A stretch of 37,379 nucleotides of DNA from Thermodesulfobacteriota bacterium (GTDB taxonomy: Bacteria; Desulfobacterota; Deferrimicrobia; Deferrimicrobiales; Deferrimicrobiaceae), in assembly GCA_040758155.1 (NCBI GenBank), contig JBFLWB010000186.1:1-37379 (forward strand), given 5' to 3'. Positions 18,251 to 25,973 of this stretch are shown here, one piece after another. The notes beneath the pieces were generated by a model. That model did not search any database. It saw only the letters and a program-made list of their open reading frames with translations, and was not told the origin of the DNA. Numbering within the stretch: the first letter of the stretch is position 1; the number at the start of each line of letters is the position of its first letter. Position numbers and translations under genes: made by a program.

Positions 18251-18960
18251 CCGAGTCTCCGGATGCAATTGATCAGGAAGGAAAGCGTCACCTTGACCAT
18301 ATAATATAACGCCCGGAAGGGCGTGATCGAGGATTTTCCCTCCTCGCGCTCGTACATCCGGACGGGCACCTCCACCGCGCCGGCTTTCAGGCGGTGCATC
18401 AGGATATAGGCGTCAACCTCCGGATAATCGGAAGGGTAATGCACCGAATAGAATTCCATCATGCGCCGGTTGACGGCGAAGAATCCCGATGTGGGGTCGG
18501 TGATCCGGTACCCGGTGAACAGGTTGACGAGGATCCGGAAGAACCGGATGCCGAAGATCCTCGGATAAGACACGCGGTACATGGATTCCCCGAGAAAGCG
18601 CGAGCCGATCGCCGCGTCGGCTTCGCCCCGGAGGACCGGCTCCAGTATCCGCGGTATGTCGGCGGGGTCGTGCTGACCGTCCCCGTCGAGGCGCGCCACG
18701 GCGTCGTAGCCGCGGTCCAGGGCATAGAGGAAGGCGGTCTGCACCGCGCCGCCGATCCCGAGGTTGCACGGGAGGTCCAGGACGATCGCGCCCGCGGCCC
18801 GGGCGACTTCCGAAGTCCGGTCCGGGGAGCCGTCGTTCACCACGAGGATATCGTAGGGGGAATGCTCGCGCACCGCCCGGACGACCGCGCCGATCTTCTT
18901 CTCCTCGCGATACGCCGGGATCGCAACGAGGACGCGCGCCTCAACGGCCGGTGTAGGCAT
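18247..18960 (-). CDS. GT2 glycosyltransferase, dolichyl/polyprenyl-phosphate mannose synthase-like
   Basis: The 237-residue protein shows a GT-A fold with VAIPAYREEKKIG, VNDGSPDRT and the metal site LDGDGQHDP (D92, D94). IGSRF and DPTSGFFAVNR follow further on. This places it with DPM1-like enzymes that move a sugar from a nucleotide donor to polyprenyl phosphate on the inner membrane face. Two ATGs are adjacent, at 18963 and 18960. The second is chosen because AGAGG lies five bases before it. It is the first gene of the minus-strand glycan run, and an extended -10 box lies upstream. Its probable role is to supply a lipid-linked sugar for a GT-C enzyme. Confidence 0.9.
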   Translation of the reverse strand: MPTPAVEARVLVAIPAYREEKKIGAVVRAVREHSPYDILVVNDGSPDRTSEVARAAGAIVLDLPCNLGIGGAVQTAFLYALDRGYDAVARLDGDGQHDPADIPRILEPVLRGEADAAIGSRFLGESMYRVSYPRIFGIRFFRILVNLFTGYRITDPTSGFFAVNRRMMEFYSVHYPSDYPEVDAYILMHRLKAGAVEVPVRMYEREEGKSSITPFRALYYMVKVTLSFLINCIRRLG

Positions 18961-19003
18961 CATCGCCTCTGTCGCGGAGTGCTCGGGCAAGAAAACATGG
19001 TAT

Positions 19004-19012
19004 TTTATAGCA
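19004..19012 (-). promoter_or_regulatory. Extended -10 box for the minus-strand glycan run
   Basis: On the minus strand TGC followed by TATAAA forms an extended -10 (TGnTATAAT-like) about 45 bases ahead of the GT2 start. No good -35 box is seen, which extended -10 promoters tolerate. The only intergenic DNA here is about 50 bases, and it must serve both directions. Confidence 0.5.
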
Positions 19013-19016
19013 CATA

Positions 19017-19952
19017 ATGGACAGTGAAGGGATCAACAGGAGGCAGTTCCTCCGCGTGGCGGGGATCGCGGCGGGGCTGGCCTCCTCCCCCGGCGCCGTT
19101 TCGCGGCTCTGCGCGGCCGTCGGGCCGCCGGTCGCCGTTTCCGTGGCTTCCGGCGCCTCTCCCGGCGCGAACGCGAGGAAGGCGGTGGAGGCGCTCGGGG
19201 GGATGGGCGCGTTCGTCTCGCGAGGCGATATCGTGGTCGTCAAGCCCAACATCGGCTGGGACCGCACTCCCGAGCAGGCGGCGAACACGCACCCCGACGC
19301 CGTGGTGGCCGTGGCGGAGATGTGTCTGGCCGCCGGGGCGAAGGCCGTCCGCATCTTCGACCGCACCTGCAACGAGCCGAGACGGTGCTACCGCAACAGC
19401 GGGATCGAGGAGGCCGTGGAGCGCTTCGCGAGGAAGAATCACGCGTCGGACGCGCTTCGTATCTACCACGTGGAGGCCAGGAAATTCGTCCGCACGGAGA
19501 TCCCCGGGGCGCTGGCGCTCGATGAATGGGAGCTGTACCGGGACGTCCTCGAGGCGGACAAGGTCGTGAACGTTCCCGTCGCCAAGGTCCACTCCCTGTC
19601 GGACGTCACGCTCGGGCTGAAGAACCTCATGGGCGTCATGGGGGGGAACCGGGGGCAGATCCACTCCCGGATCGCGGAGTGCCTCGTCGACGTCAACCGG
19701 AGGGTGCCATCCCGGCTGACCGTGATCGACGCAAGCCGCGTGCTCCTGCGCAACGGCCCGTCGGGAGGCGATCTGGCCGATGTCCGGGAGCTCGGGATGG
19801 CGTTCGCCTCCGCGGACGTGGTGGCGGCCGACGCGGTTGCGGCAGAGAAGGTGTTCCGACGGAAGGCGGAGGACGTTTCCCACATCCGGAAGGCGATGGA
19901 ATCCGGGCTGGGGATTTCGTCCGCGTCGCAGATCCGCATCTTGAAAGCATGA
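19017..19952 (+). CDS. Tat-exported DUF362 protein
   Basis: The 311-residue protein begins with a twin-arginine signal (NRRQFLRVAG at residues 7-16, then a weakly hydrophobic stretch). The body is a DUF362 domain with VVKPNIGWD, a conserved early cysteine region (DRTCNEP) and LGLKNLMGVMGGNRG. Members are often linked to iron-sulfur or redox proteins, but no reaction is established. A folded, cofactor-bearing product exported by Tat would fit. No ribosome site is visible upstream of ATG 19017. An AT-rich TATTTT lies at 19001-19006, so the transcript may be leaderless or nearly so. Confidence 0.82.
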   Translation: MDSEGINRRQFLRVAGIAAGLASSPGAVSRLCAAVGPPVAVSVASGASPGANARKAVEALGGMGAFVSRGDIVVVKPNIGWDRTPEQAANTHPDAVVAVAEMCLAAGAKAVRIFDRTCNEPRRCYRNSGIEEAVERFARKNHASDALRIYHVEARKFVRTEIPGALALDEWELYRDVLEADKVVNVPVAKVHSLSDVTLGLKNLMGVMGGNRGQIHSRIAECLVDVNRRVPSRLTVIDASRVLLRNGPSGGDLADVRELGMAFASADVVAADAVAAEKVFRRKAEDVSHIRKAMESGLGISSASQIRILKA

Positions 19953-19981
19953 CAATACGGCAGGTCGAGAGGAGAAGGAAC

Positions 19982-21076
19982 GTGGGGACGGTTCGGAAGG
20001 CAGGGGTCGCGACGGTCGTCGCGGCGGTCGTTGTATGCGCCGCATTCGCCGCCGGGTGCTCGAAGAAGGATTTCAACAAGGAAGTCGTCGCGAAGGTGAA
20101 CGGCGAGGAGATCACCGTCCTCGAGCTCAGGGAGTACCTGGGCGCGCCGGTCGGCGTCTTCACGTTCGAGAAGATGCCTGTGGAGGAGAAGCGGCAGGCG
20201 GTCGAGCGCCTGGTGGCGGGAAGCCTCCTGGTCCAGGAAGGGATCTCCATGGGGCTGCCCGATACCGCGAAATACAAGGAAGCCGTGGAGAAGAACCAGT
20301 CCGGCGTCAAGATCAACGCCCTGCTCCGGAAGGAGGCGGGGGAGAAGCTGAAGGTCGACGACAAGGAGGTCAAGGCCGAGTCGGAGAAGATCCGCAAGGA
20401 GAATCCCGGCATCCCGGAAACGGAGGCGTCGGGCAGGGCGGCGAAGGCCATCGTCGAGCGGCAGCTCCGGAAGATCCAGCAGGACCTGGTCGCCACGGCC
20501 CGGAAGGAAACGGGCGCGGCGATCGACAATGCCGCGCTGGAGCGGATCGGCAAGGGGGAGAGCCTCCCGGACAACGCCGTCCTCGCGTCCGCGGGGGACG
20601 AGAAGATCCTGTATTCGGACGTCAAGAAAGTCATCCGGGAGATGCCGTCGCTCCCGGTTCTCCAAGGGGGGCAGAACGACCAGATGACCCGGGCCCTCGT
20701 GGCCAGGATCGTCGAGCAGGAGCTGATCCTGCGGGCGATGACGGCGTACTCGAAGATGCGGAATGTGGAGGGGACCGAGTTCCACAAGGCCTCCCGCCGA
20801 AACATGGAGCGGTCGCTCATCGCCAACATGATGTTCGACAACGTGACGGAGACGGTCACCCCCGCCACCGACTCGGAAGTCGCCGCCGACTATCAGAGGC
20901 GGGTCCAGTCGATGCAAGGGGGCAAGGAGAAGGCCCCTCCCATCGACGCGGTGAGAGAGCAGCTTCGGGAGATCCTGACGAACCGGAAGCGGCGCGAAAT
21001 GTTCGAGACGCACATCGAGGAGCTCCGGAAGAAGGGCAAGGTGACGGTGAACGATGAAGTGCTTTCCAAGGTCTGA
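19982..21076 (+). CDS. SurA/PpiC-like lipoprotein lacking the parvulin domain
   Basis: The 364-residue precursor carries a lipoprotein signal ending AFAAGC (lipid cysteine C26), so it is likely anchored in the envelope. The mature part has two SurA N-terminal-like chaperone modules. One begins at VVAKVNGEEITVLEL (35-49), the other at LASAGDEKILYSDVKKVI (201-218). Each is followed by a helix resembling the family pattern (VERLVAGSLLVQEG and VARIVEQELILRAM). The expected parvulin isomerase domain between DYQRR (303-307) and VREQLREIL (324-332) is absent. A chaperone role without isomerase activity is likely. GTG 19982 is chosen because GGAG stands seven bases upstream. An ATG at 19949 overlapping the DUF362 stop is the alternative. 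Confidence 0.8.
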   Translation: MGTVRKAGVATVVAAVVVCAAFAAGCSKKDFNKEVVAKVNGEEITVLELREYLGAPVGVFTFEKMPVEEKRQAVERLVAGSLLVQEGISMGLPDTAKYKEAVEKNQSGVKINALLRKEAGEKLKVDDKEVKAESEKIRKENPGIPETEASGRAAKAIVERQLRKIQQDLVATARKETGAAIDNAALERIGKGESLPDNAVLASAGDEKILYSDVKKVIREMPSLPVLQGGQNDQMTRALVARIVEQELILRAMTAYSKMRNVEGTEFHKASRRNMERSLIANMMFDNVTETVTPATDSEVAADYQRRVQSMQGGKEKAPPIDAVREQLREILTNRKRREMFETHIEELRKKGKVTVNDEVLSKV

Positions 21077-21644
21077 GCCGGGGCGGGCCGGTCGGCGGAT
21101 ACCTCGCCGTCCCGTCACGGCCGCTTTCCTGGCCCTTCTCGCGGCCGCCGGCGCGGCCTTCGCGCAGGACAGGCCGGCGGGTGCGCCGCCGGCGCGCGCC
21201 GGGGTCGAGGCCGCCGCCCCCGGCTTTACCGTCCGCAGCACCTTGGGGGAGACGTTCGACTTCGAGGCCGAGAAGGCGAAATCCCCGTTCCTTCTGGTCT
21301 TCTTTTCCGTATTCTGCGAACCGTGCCGGCGCGAACTGGCGATCGTGCAGAGGATTCGGGAGAAGCACCGCGATTCCGGCTGGCGCGTGGCCGCCGTCTC
21401 GCTCGACGGGGGGCCCATGAAGGATGCCGTGGAGGGGTTCCTCCGGCAGGAAGGGCACGATTTCGGGGGGCTGATGGACGAGCTGGAGGGGAGGGAATCG
21501 TTCAAGATCGCCGACCTCTACGGCGTGTCCGAGATCCCTTCGACGTTCGTGGTCGAAAGGGGGGGGAGGATCGTTTTCGCGGCGAAGGGACTGGTCAAGG
21601 AAGGGGAGATCGAGAAGGCCATGCCGCTCCTCCCGAAGCAGTAG
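21054..21644 (+). CDS. TlpA-like thioredoxin-fold protein
   Basis: The 196-residue precursor has a positively charged N-terminus and an Ala/Leu-rich signal peptide (about residues 20-37). The thioredoxin-like domain has the active pair FCEPC (C88, C91) and the cis-proline loop SEIPSTFVV. TlpA/ResA-type proteins reduce or oxidise thiols outside the cytoplasm, often for cytochrome c apoproteins. The ResB/CcsA system elsewhere in the window makes that role possible. It overlaps the SurA-like lipoprotein gene by 23 bases, so the two are probably made together for envelope protein folding. Confidence 0.88.
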   Translation: MKCFPRSEPGRAGRRIPRRPVTAAFLALLAAAGAAFAQDRPAGAPPARAGVEAAAPGFTVRSTLGETFDFEAEKAKSPFLLVFFSVFCEPCRRELAIVQRIREKHRDSGWRVAAVSLDGGPMKDAVEGFLRQEGHDFGGLMDELEGRESFKIADLYGVSEIPSTFVVERGGRIVFAAKGLVKEGEIEKAMPLLPKQ

Positions 21645-21651
21645 GCGGGGA

Positions 21652-22239
21652 ATGACCTTCCCCGAGGCGCGGTTCCTGCTGTTCGATCCCGTCGGGAGCG
21701 CATGGCCGGGCGTGCGCCTTTCCCAGGTGGCATTCGCCGGCCGCTCCAACGTCGGGAAATCGTCCCTGCTGAACGCGCTGACGGGCCGTTCCCGCCTGGC
21801 CCGCGTCAGCAACACCCCCGGAAGGACGCGCGGCATCGCGATCTTCGAGGTGGGCGGAGGCGGCGCCATCGTCGACCTTCCCGGGTACGGATTCGCGAAG
21901 GTGTCCCGCGCGGAGCGGGAGGCGTGGAAGACCCTGGTGGAGGGGTACCTTTCCGGCTGCCGGCGCCTGCGGCGCGTCTATGTCCTGGTCGACCTGCGGC
22001 GCGGTCCGGGAGAGGACGACCGCCAGCTCGCGGAATACCTGGAGGCGCACTCGGTTCCGTTCCGCTGGGTGGGAACCAAGGCGGACAAGCTCTCTTCGCG
22101 GGAGGCGGACGCCGCCCTTGCGCGCTTCTCCGGAGAGCCGTGGCTCGAGGCCGGGGGAAAGGTCATCGGGACATCCGCCCGGACCCGTTCCGGGATCGAC
22201 CGTCTTCGCAGCGACGTTCGCGCCGTTTTCACGGCTTGA
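21652..22239 (+). CDS. engB: Ribosome-biogenesis GTPase EngB (YsxC/YihA)
   Basis: EngB is a small essential GTPase that helps assemble the large ribosomal subunit. The 195 residues match the family. The P-loop is AGRSNVGKSS, G2/switch I carries NTPGRTRG, G3 is DLPGYGFAK, G4 is TKADK and the SAR motif is in GTSARTRSG. It starts 7 bases after the TlpA-like gene. Its stop TGA lies within the -35 box of the promoter for the following nfn genes. Confidence 0.95.
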   Translation: MTFPEARFLLFDPVGSAWPGVRLSQVAFAGRSNVGKSSLLNALTGRSRLARVSNTPGRTRGIAIFEVGGGGAIVDLPGYGFAKVSRAEREAWKTLVEGYLSGCRRLRRVYVLVDLRRGPGEDDRQLAEYLEAHSVPFRWVGTKADKLSSREADAALARFSGEPWLEAGGKVIGTSARTRSGIDRLRSDVRAVFTA

Positions 22240-22264
22240 ACGGGGAAGCAGGAACATTTAAAAT
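22236..22264 (+). promoter_or_regulatory. Promoter of nfnAB
   Basis: TTGAAC (22236-22241) and TAAAAT (22259-22264, five of six) are 17 bases apart. Transcription would begin near 22271, with AGGAG at 22291-22295 and the TTG start at 22302. The engB stop codon is part of the -35 box. Confidence 0.6.
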
Positions 22265-22301
22265 GCCGTTTCCGCTCGAAGCGGTCGCATAGGAGAGCCC
22301 C

Positions 22302-23177
22302 TTGTATCCCGTTCTCGAATCCAGAGAGATCGCCAAGAACGTCTTCCTGCAGCGGATCCGGGCTCCCAGGATCGCGGCGAAACGGAAGGCGGGCCAGTTC
22401 CTGGTGCTCCGCCTGGGAGAGGAAGGGGAGCGCATTCCCCTGACGATCGTCGATTCCGATCCCGTAGACGGCTCCGTGACGATCATCTTCCAGGCCGTCG
22501 GGAAATCCACGACCGCGTTTTCCCGCCTCTCGGCGGGGGACGGCTACACGGACGTCGTCGGTCCCCTCGGGAAGCCGACGCATGTCGAAACGTTCGGCAC
22601 CGTCGTCGGGATCGGGGGGGGCATCGGCGCCGCGCCGCTCCTTCCCATCGCCGCCGCCGTAAAGCAGGCGGGAAATCGCCTGGTCACGATCCTCGGCGCG
22701 CGGACGAAGGAGCTGCTGATCCTCGAGGACGAGATGCGGGCGGTCTCCGACGACATCGTCGTCACCACGGACGACGGCTCCTACGCCGAGAAGGGATTCG
22801 TCACGACCGCCCTGCAGGCGATGATCGACCGCGGCGACACGATCGACCTGTGCGTCGCCATCGGGCCGGTGCCGATGATGCGGGCCGTCGCCGAGGTGAC
22901 CCGCCCCCACCGGATCCGCACCGTGGTCAGCCTGAACCCCATCATGGTGGACGCCACGGGAATGTGCGGCGCCTGCCGCGTGACCGTGGGCGGGGAGACG
23001 AAGTTCGTCTGCGTGGACGGCCCGGAGTTCGACGGGCACGAGGTCGACTTCAAGGAGCTCGTGCTGCGGAACCGGGCGTACCTGAAGGAGGAGAGGGCGG
23101 CGATGGAGCGGTACGAGCACGCGGGAGGCAAGTGCATGGGGAGCGGGTCCGTCGCCCCCGGGAAAGGCGGCGCCTGA
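22302..23177 (+). CDS. nfnA: NfnA-like FAD/[2Fe-2S] subunit (sulfide dehydrogenase beta-type)
   Basis: The 291-residue protein belongs to the ferredoxin-NADP reductase group related to dihydroorotate dehydrogenase electron-transfer subunits. The FAD segment is RIPLTIVDSD (44-53), the nucleotide loop is GIGGGIGAAP (103-112) and a 2Fe-2S site lies near the C-terminus. That site has D217, C222, C225 and C237, matching the one-aspartate, three-cysteine cluster of NfnA. With NfnB it should couple NADH, NADPH and ferredoxin by electron bifurcation in the cytoplasm. Start TTG 22302 has AGGAG six bases upstream. The next gene begins in its stop codon (TGATG). Some annotations call the pair sudBA or gltA-linked sulfide dehydrogenase. 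Confidence 0.88.
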   Translation: MYPVLESREIAKNVFLQRIRAPRIAAKRKAGQFLVLRLGEEGERIPLTIVDSDPVDGSVTIIFQAVGKSTTAFSRLSAGDGYTDVVGPLGKPTHVETFGTVVGIGGGIGAAPLLPIAAAVKQAGNRLVTILGARTKELLILEDEMRAVSDDIVVTTDDGSYAEKGFVTTALQAMIDRGDTIDLCVAIGPVPMMRAVAEVTRPHRIRTVVSLNPIMVDATGMCGACRVTVGGETKFVCVDGPEFDGHEVDFKELVLRNRAYLKEERAAMERYEHAGGKCMGSGSVAPGKGGA

Positions 23178-24610
23178 TGGCCGACGCGCCTTCCGCAGGA
23201 GCCCGCCCGAAGCCTTTCAGCGTTCCCCGGCAGCCGATGCCGGAGCAGCCTCCCTCCGTACGCGTGGGGAACTTCAAGGAAGTCCCGTACGGGCTCACCC
23301 CCGATCTGGCCATCCTCGAAGCGTCCCGCTGCATCCAGTGCAGGAATCCGCAGTGCGTGAAGGGATGTCCCGTGAGCGTCCAGATCCCGGAGTTCATCGA
23401 CCTGGTCGCGAAGGGAAAGTTCGTCGAGGCCGCCCGGAAGATCAAGGAGACCAACGCGCTCCCCGCCGTCTGCGGCCGCGTCTGCCCCCAGGAGGAGCAG
23501 TGCGAGATGCCGTGCGTCCTCGGCAAGAAGGGGGACCCGGTGGCCATCGGGCGGCTCGAGCGCTTCGTCGCCGATTTCGAGCGCGTCACCGGCAACGTGG
23601 AGATCCCGCCGGTCGGAGCTCCCACGGGAAAGCGCGTCGCGGTGGTCGGCGCGGGTCCCGCGGGATTGACCGTCGCGGGCGACCTCGTCCAGATAGGCCA
23701 TGACGTGACGATCTTCGAGGCGCTCCACAAGCCGGGCGGTGTGCTCATGTACGGCATCCCGGAGTTCCGGCTCCCGAAGGTGATCGTCGAGGCCGAGGTG
23801 GACTACATCCGGAAGCTGGGGGCGAAGCTGGAGTGCAACGCGGTCATCGGGAAGTCGATCACCATCGACGAGCTGATGACGAATGAGGGATTCGACGCCG
23901 TCTTCATCGGGACGGGGGCGGGGCTGCCCTACTTCATGAACATCCCGGGGGAGAACCTGATCGGGGTCTATTCCGCCAACGAGTACCTCACCCGCTCCAA
24001 CCTGATGAAGGCCTACAAGTTTCCCGAGGCCGACACCCCGGTCAGCCGGGCGCGGCGCGTGGCCGTGGTGGGCGGCGGGAACGTCGCGATGGACGCGGCG
24101 CGGACGGCGGTCCGCATGGGGGCGGAGAAGGTGTACCTGATCTACCGACGCTCGAAGAAGGAGATGCCCGCGCGGATCGAGGAAGTGCACCACGCGGAGG
24201 AGGAGGGGGTCGAGTTCCACCTGCTCACCAACCCGATCGCGTTCCACGGGAACGAGGAGGGGTTCGTTACCGAGGCGGAGTGCCAGAGGATGGAGCTGGG
24301 CGAGCCGGATGCCTCCGGTCGCCGGCGGCCCGTCCCGGTTCAGGGGTCGGAATACCGCCTTGCGGTCGATACGGTGATCGTCGCCATCGGCAACGGCGCC
24401 AACCCCCTGGTCCCCGCGACGACGCCCGGGCTCGGCACCAACAAGTGGGGAAACATCCTCGCCGACCCGGAAACCGGCAAGACCAGCAAGAAGGGCGTCT
24501 TCGCCGGCGGCGACATCGTCATCGGAGCGGCGACCGTGATCCTGGCGATGGGCGCGGGACGCAAGGCCGCCGCGGCCATCGACGCGTTCCTGCGGACGGG
24601 GGAATGGTAA
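23177..24610 (+). CDS. nfnB: NfnB-like large subunit (GltA/GltD-type flavoprotein)
   Basis: The 477-residue protein has a ferredoxin-like N-terminal domain with two 4Fe-4S sets (C52-C55-C60-C64 and C99-C103-C109-C113). It continues with an FAD/NADPH two-dinucleotide fold (GAGPAG at 158-163, and a second VVGGGNVAMD loop). FAGGDIVIGAATV closes the FAD site. Standing directly behind an NfnA-type gene, it fits the bifurcating NADH-dependent ferredoxin:NADP oxidoreductase better than true glutamate synthase, whose large subunit is missing here. It is 137 residues shorter than the membrane-anchored paralogue at 4810, mainly because it lacks that protein's zinc-ribbon and membrane part. Confidence 0.88.
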   Translation: MADAPSAGARPKPFSVPRQPMPEQPPSVRVGNFKEVPYGLTPDLAILEASRCIQCRNPQCVKGCPVSVQIPEFIDLVAKGKFVEAARKIKETNALPAVCGRVCPQEEQCEMPCVLGKKGDPVAIGRLERFVADFERVTGNVEIPPVGAPTGKRVAVVGAGPAGLTVAGDLVQIGHDVTIFEALHKPGGVLMYGIPEFRLPKVIVEAEVDYIRKLGAKLECNAVIGKSITIDELMTNEGFDAVFIGTGAGLPYFMNIPGENLIGVYSANEYLTRSNLMKAYKFPEADTPVSRARRVAVVGGGNVAMDAARTAVRMGAEKVYLIYRRSKKEMPARIEEVHHAEEEGVEFHLLTNPIAFHGNEEGFVTEAECQRMELGEPDASGRRRPVPVQGSEYRLAVDTVIVAIGNGANPLVPATTPGLGTNKWGNILADPETGKTSKKGVFAGGDIVIGAATVILAMGAGRKAAAAIDAFLRTGEW

Positions 24611-24623
24611 GCGCCGCCGCGGA

Positions 24624-25613
24624 CTAGCCGCCCAGCATCTCGACGAACGCCTGGATGCGGATCCTGGTCCGCTCGTCCACCGCTCCGGGCGATTCCCCTT
24701 CCAGCGTGAGCACCGGGACGCCGACCTCGCCGCGCAGCAGGATGTCCTCGATCTGCCGGAAGCAGAAGGACTGCACGTAGTGGACGACGCCGCGGGCGCC
24801 TCTCCGGGCGACCTCCGCGCGGATGTCCCGGATCCGCTCGAAGAAGGAGTACGGGTAGGTGTAGGCGAGGTACTGCCCGACCAGCGATTCCGTGCGGAAG
24901 GGCATCGAGAACTGGCGCTGCACCTCGTTAAGGACCACGCGGGCCCCCGCTTCCTCGAAGCATGCGTGCAGGCCCGAGACGATGGGAGGGACCCCCACGA
25001 ACGCCAAGGGCACCGGGCCGGTCCTCCCGGGGCGCGCCGCCGCCTCCGCGAGGAACCTTTCCGCGCGGAGGGCGTAGCCGTCCGGGTCTCCCTCGAAGTC
25101 GGAGCAGGCCACCAGCCACCGGTGGTTCTCCTCCCCGCTGACCTTCCCTTCCTCCCACGTCAGCCGGTCGATCTCGTGAGCGATCCGGCGGACGGCGTCG
25201 AGCCGCTCCTTCCACCGTTCCGCTTCCGGCAGCGTCGTCCCGAAGCGGTCGGCCATCTTGGAGAGCTCCAGGGAAAGCGAACCGGGATCGCGGTCGAAGG
25301 GGAAGGCGAAGGGGACGACGGAGACGCCCCGGTACTGCAGGACCTCCATCAGCGCCTGCGTGAAGCTGCAGTCTCCCTGCGTGACGGCGATCACCTGCCG
25401 GAAGCCGTGCCGGTGGACGACGCCGTAGATCCCCTTGATCCAGCCGCAGCAGTTCCGCGGGAATCCCTCGCTCTCCGCCTGCCGGACGTACTCCTCCGGG
25501 CGGTCCGAGGCGATGAAAACGTTGTTCAGGTCGACCGGGGCGCAACCCCCCGCGTAGAGGATCTCGACGGGGATTGTAGTGGTGAATCCGACGCGGCGGC
25601 GGGGGTCAGTCAC
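24624..25613 (-). CDS. 2-hydroxyacyl-CoA dehydratase D-component-like protein
   Basis: The 329-residue protein belongs to the HgdB/benzoyl-CoA reductase-type family (2-hydroxyacyl-CoA dehydratase). It has the family opening PVEILYAGGCAPVDLNN (C24), NCCGWIKG (C55, C56) and a late QSFCFRQIED (C284). These cysteines could hold a 4Fe-4S cluster. No second subunit and no ATP-driven activator gene is next to it, so it may be a stand-alone member whose substrate is unknown. The GTG start overlaps the end of the preceding small membrane-protein gene by eight bases. Its stop faces the nfnB stop 13 bases away. Confidence 0.83.
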   Translation of the reverse strand: MTDPRRRVGFTTTIPVEILYAGGCAPVDLNNVFIASDRPEEYVRQAESEGFPRNCCGWIKGIYGVVHRHGFRQVIAVTQGDCSFTQALMEVLQYRGVSVVPFAFPFDRDPGSLSLELSKMADRFGTTLPEAERWKERLDAVRRIAHEIDRLTWEEGKVSGEENHRWLVACSDFEGDPDGYALRAERFLAEAAARPGRTGPVPLAFVGVPPIVSGLHACFEEAGARVVLNEVQRQFSMPFRTESLVGQYLAYTYPYSFFERIRDIRAEVARRGARGVVHYVQSFCFRQIEDILLRGEVGVPVLTLEGESPGAVDERTRIRIQAFVEMLGG

Positions 25614-25890
25614 TGCGGATGAACAGGAAGTAGATCACGATGCCTGCGACGATCACGGCTCCGATGCCGAACGTCAGCAGGTCCCTGTCGATCGCGGCGT
25701 TGCCCTGGCCCAGATTGGCGTAATGGATCACGGCCAGCGTCCCCCCCATCCCGAGGAGGAGCGCCGCGATGTACTTCCACCGGAAGATCAGGGCGAGCAC
25801 CAGCAGCGCGCCGGCGCCGACCAGGATGCGCGCATCCTTCGCCAGTTCCAGCAGGTTCGCGTTCGTCAGGTAGCCGAGAATCTCGTCCAC
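25606..25890 (-). CDS. Small three-span membrane protein
   Basis: The 94-residue product has three hydrophobic stretches (ILVGAGALLVLALIF, YIAALLLGMGGTLAVIHYA and LLTFGIGAVIVAGIVIYFLF). No motif points to a known function. GTG 25890 is preferred because AGGAGGG lies about six bases ahead. A TTG 21 bases upstream would only add charged residues that are themselves the ribosome site. It overlaps the 2-hydroxyacyl-CoA dehydratase-type gene by eight bases, so it is likely made along with it. Confidence 0.7.
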   Translation of the reverse strand: MDEILGYLTNANLLELAKDARILVGAGALLVLALIFRWKYIAALLLGMGGTLAVIHYANLGQGNAAIDRDLLTFGIGAVIVAGIVIYFLFIRSD

Positions 25891-25917
25891 CCCGTCCCTC
25901 CTTCCCTCCAAGGTCGG

Positions 25918-25946
25918 TTGACATCTATACGATAGCGTTTTACCTT
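25918..25946 (+). promoter_or_regulatory. Promoter of the murI run
   Basis: A consensus TTGACA (25918-25923) is followed 17 bases later by TACCTT (25941-25946), a weak -10. The region up to the GTG is AT-rich, and AGGAG at 25964-25968 precedes the start by five bases. Confidence 0.5.
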
Positions 25947-25973
25947 AAAAAAATCAAAGTATTAGGAGAAGGC

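Noticed and set aside
19463-21505. Long minus-strand frame opposite the DUF362, SurA-like and TlpA-like genes
   Set aside because: No family resemblance, biased composition, and no promoter or ribosome site. The plus-strand proteins have signal peptides and domains.
23177-24610. Naming the gene as glutamate synthase small subunit (gltD)
   Set aside because: No large GOGAT subunit is present, and the gene directly follows an NfnA-type gene with matching cluster ligands.
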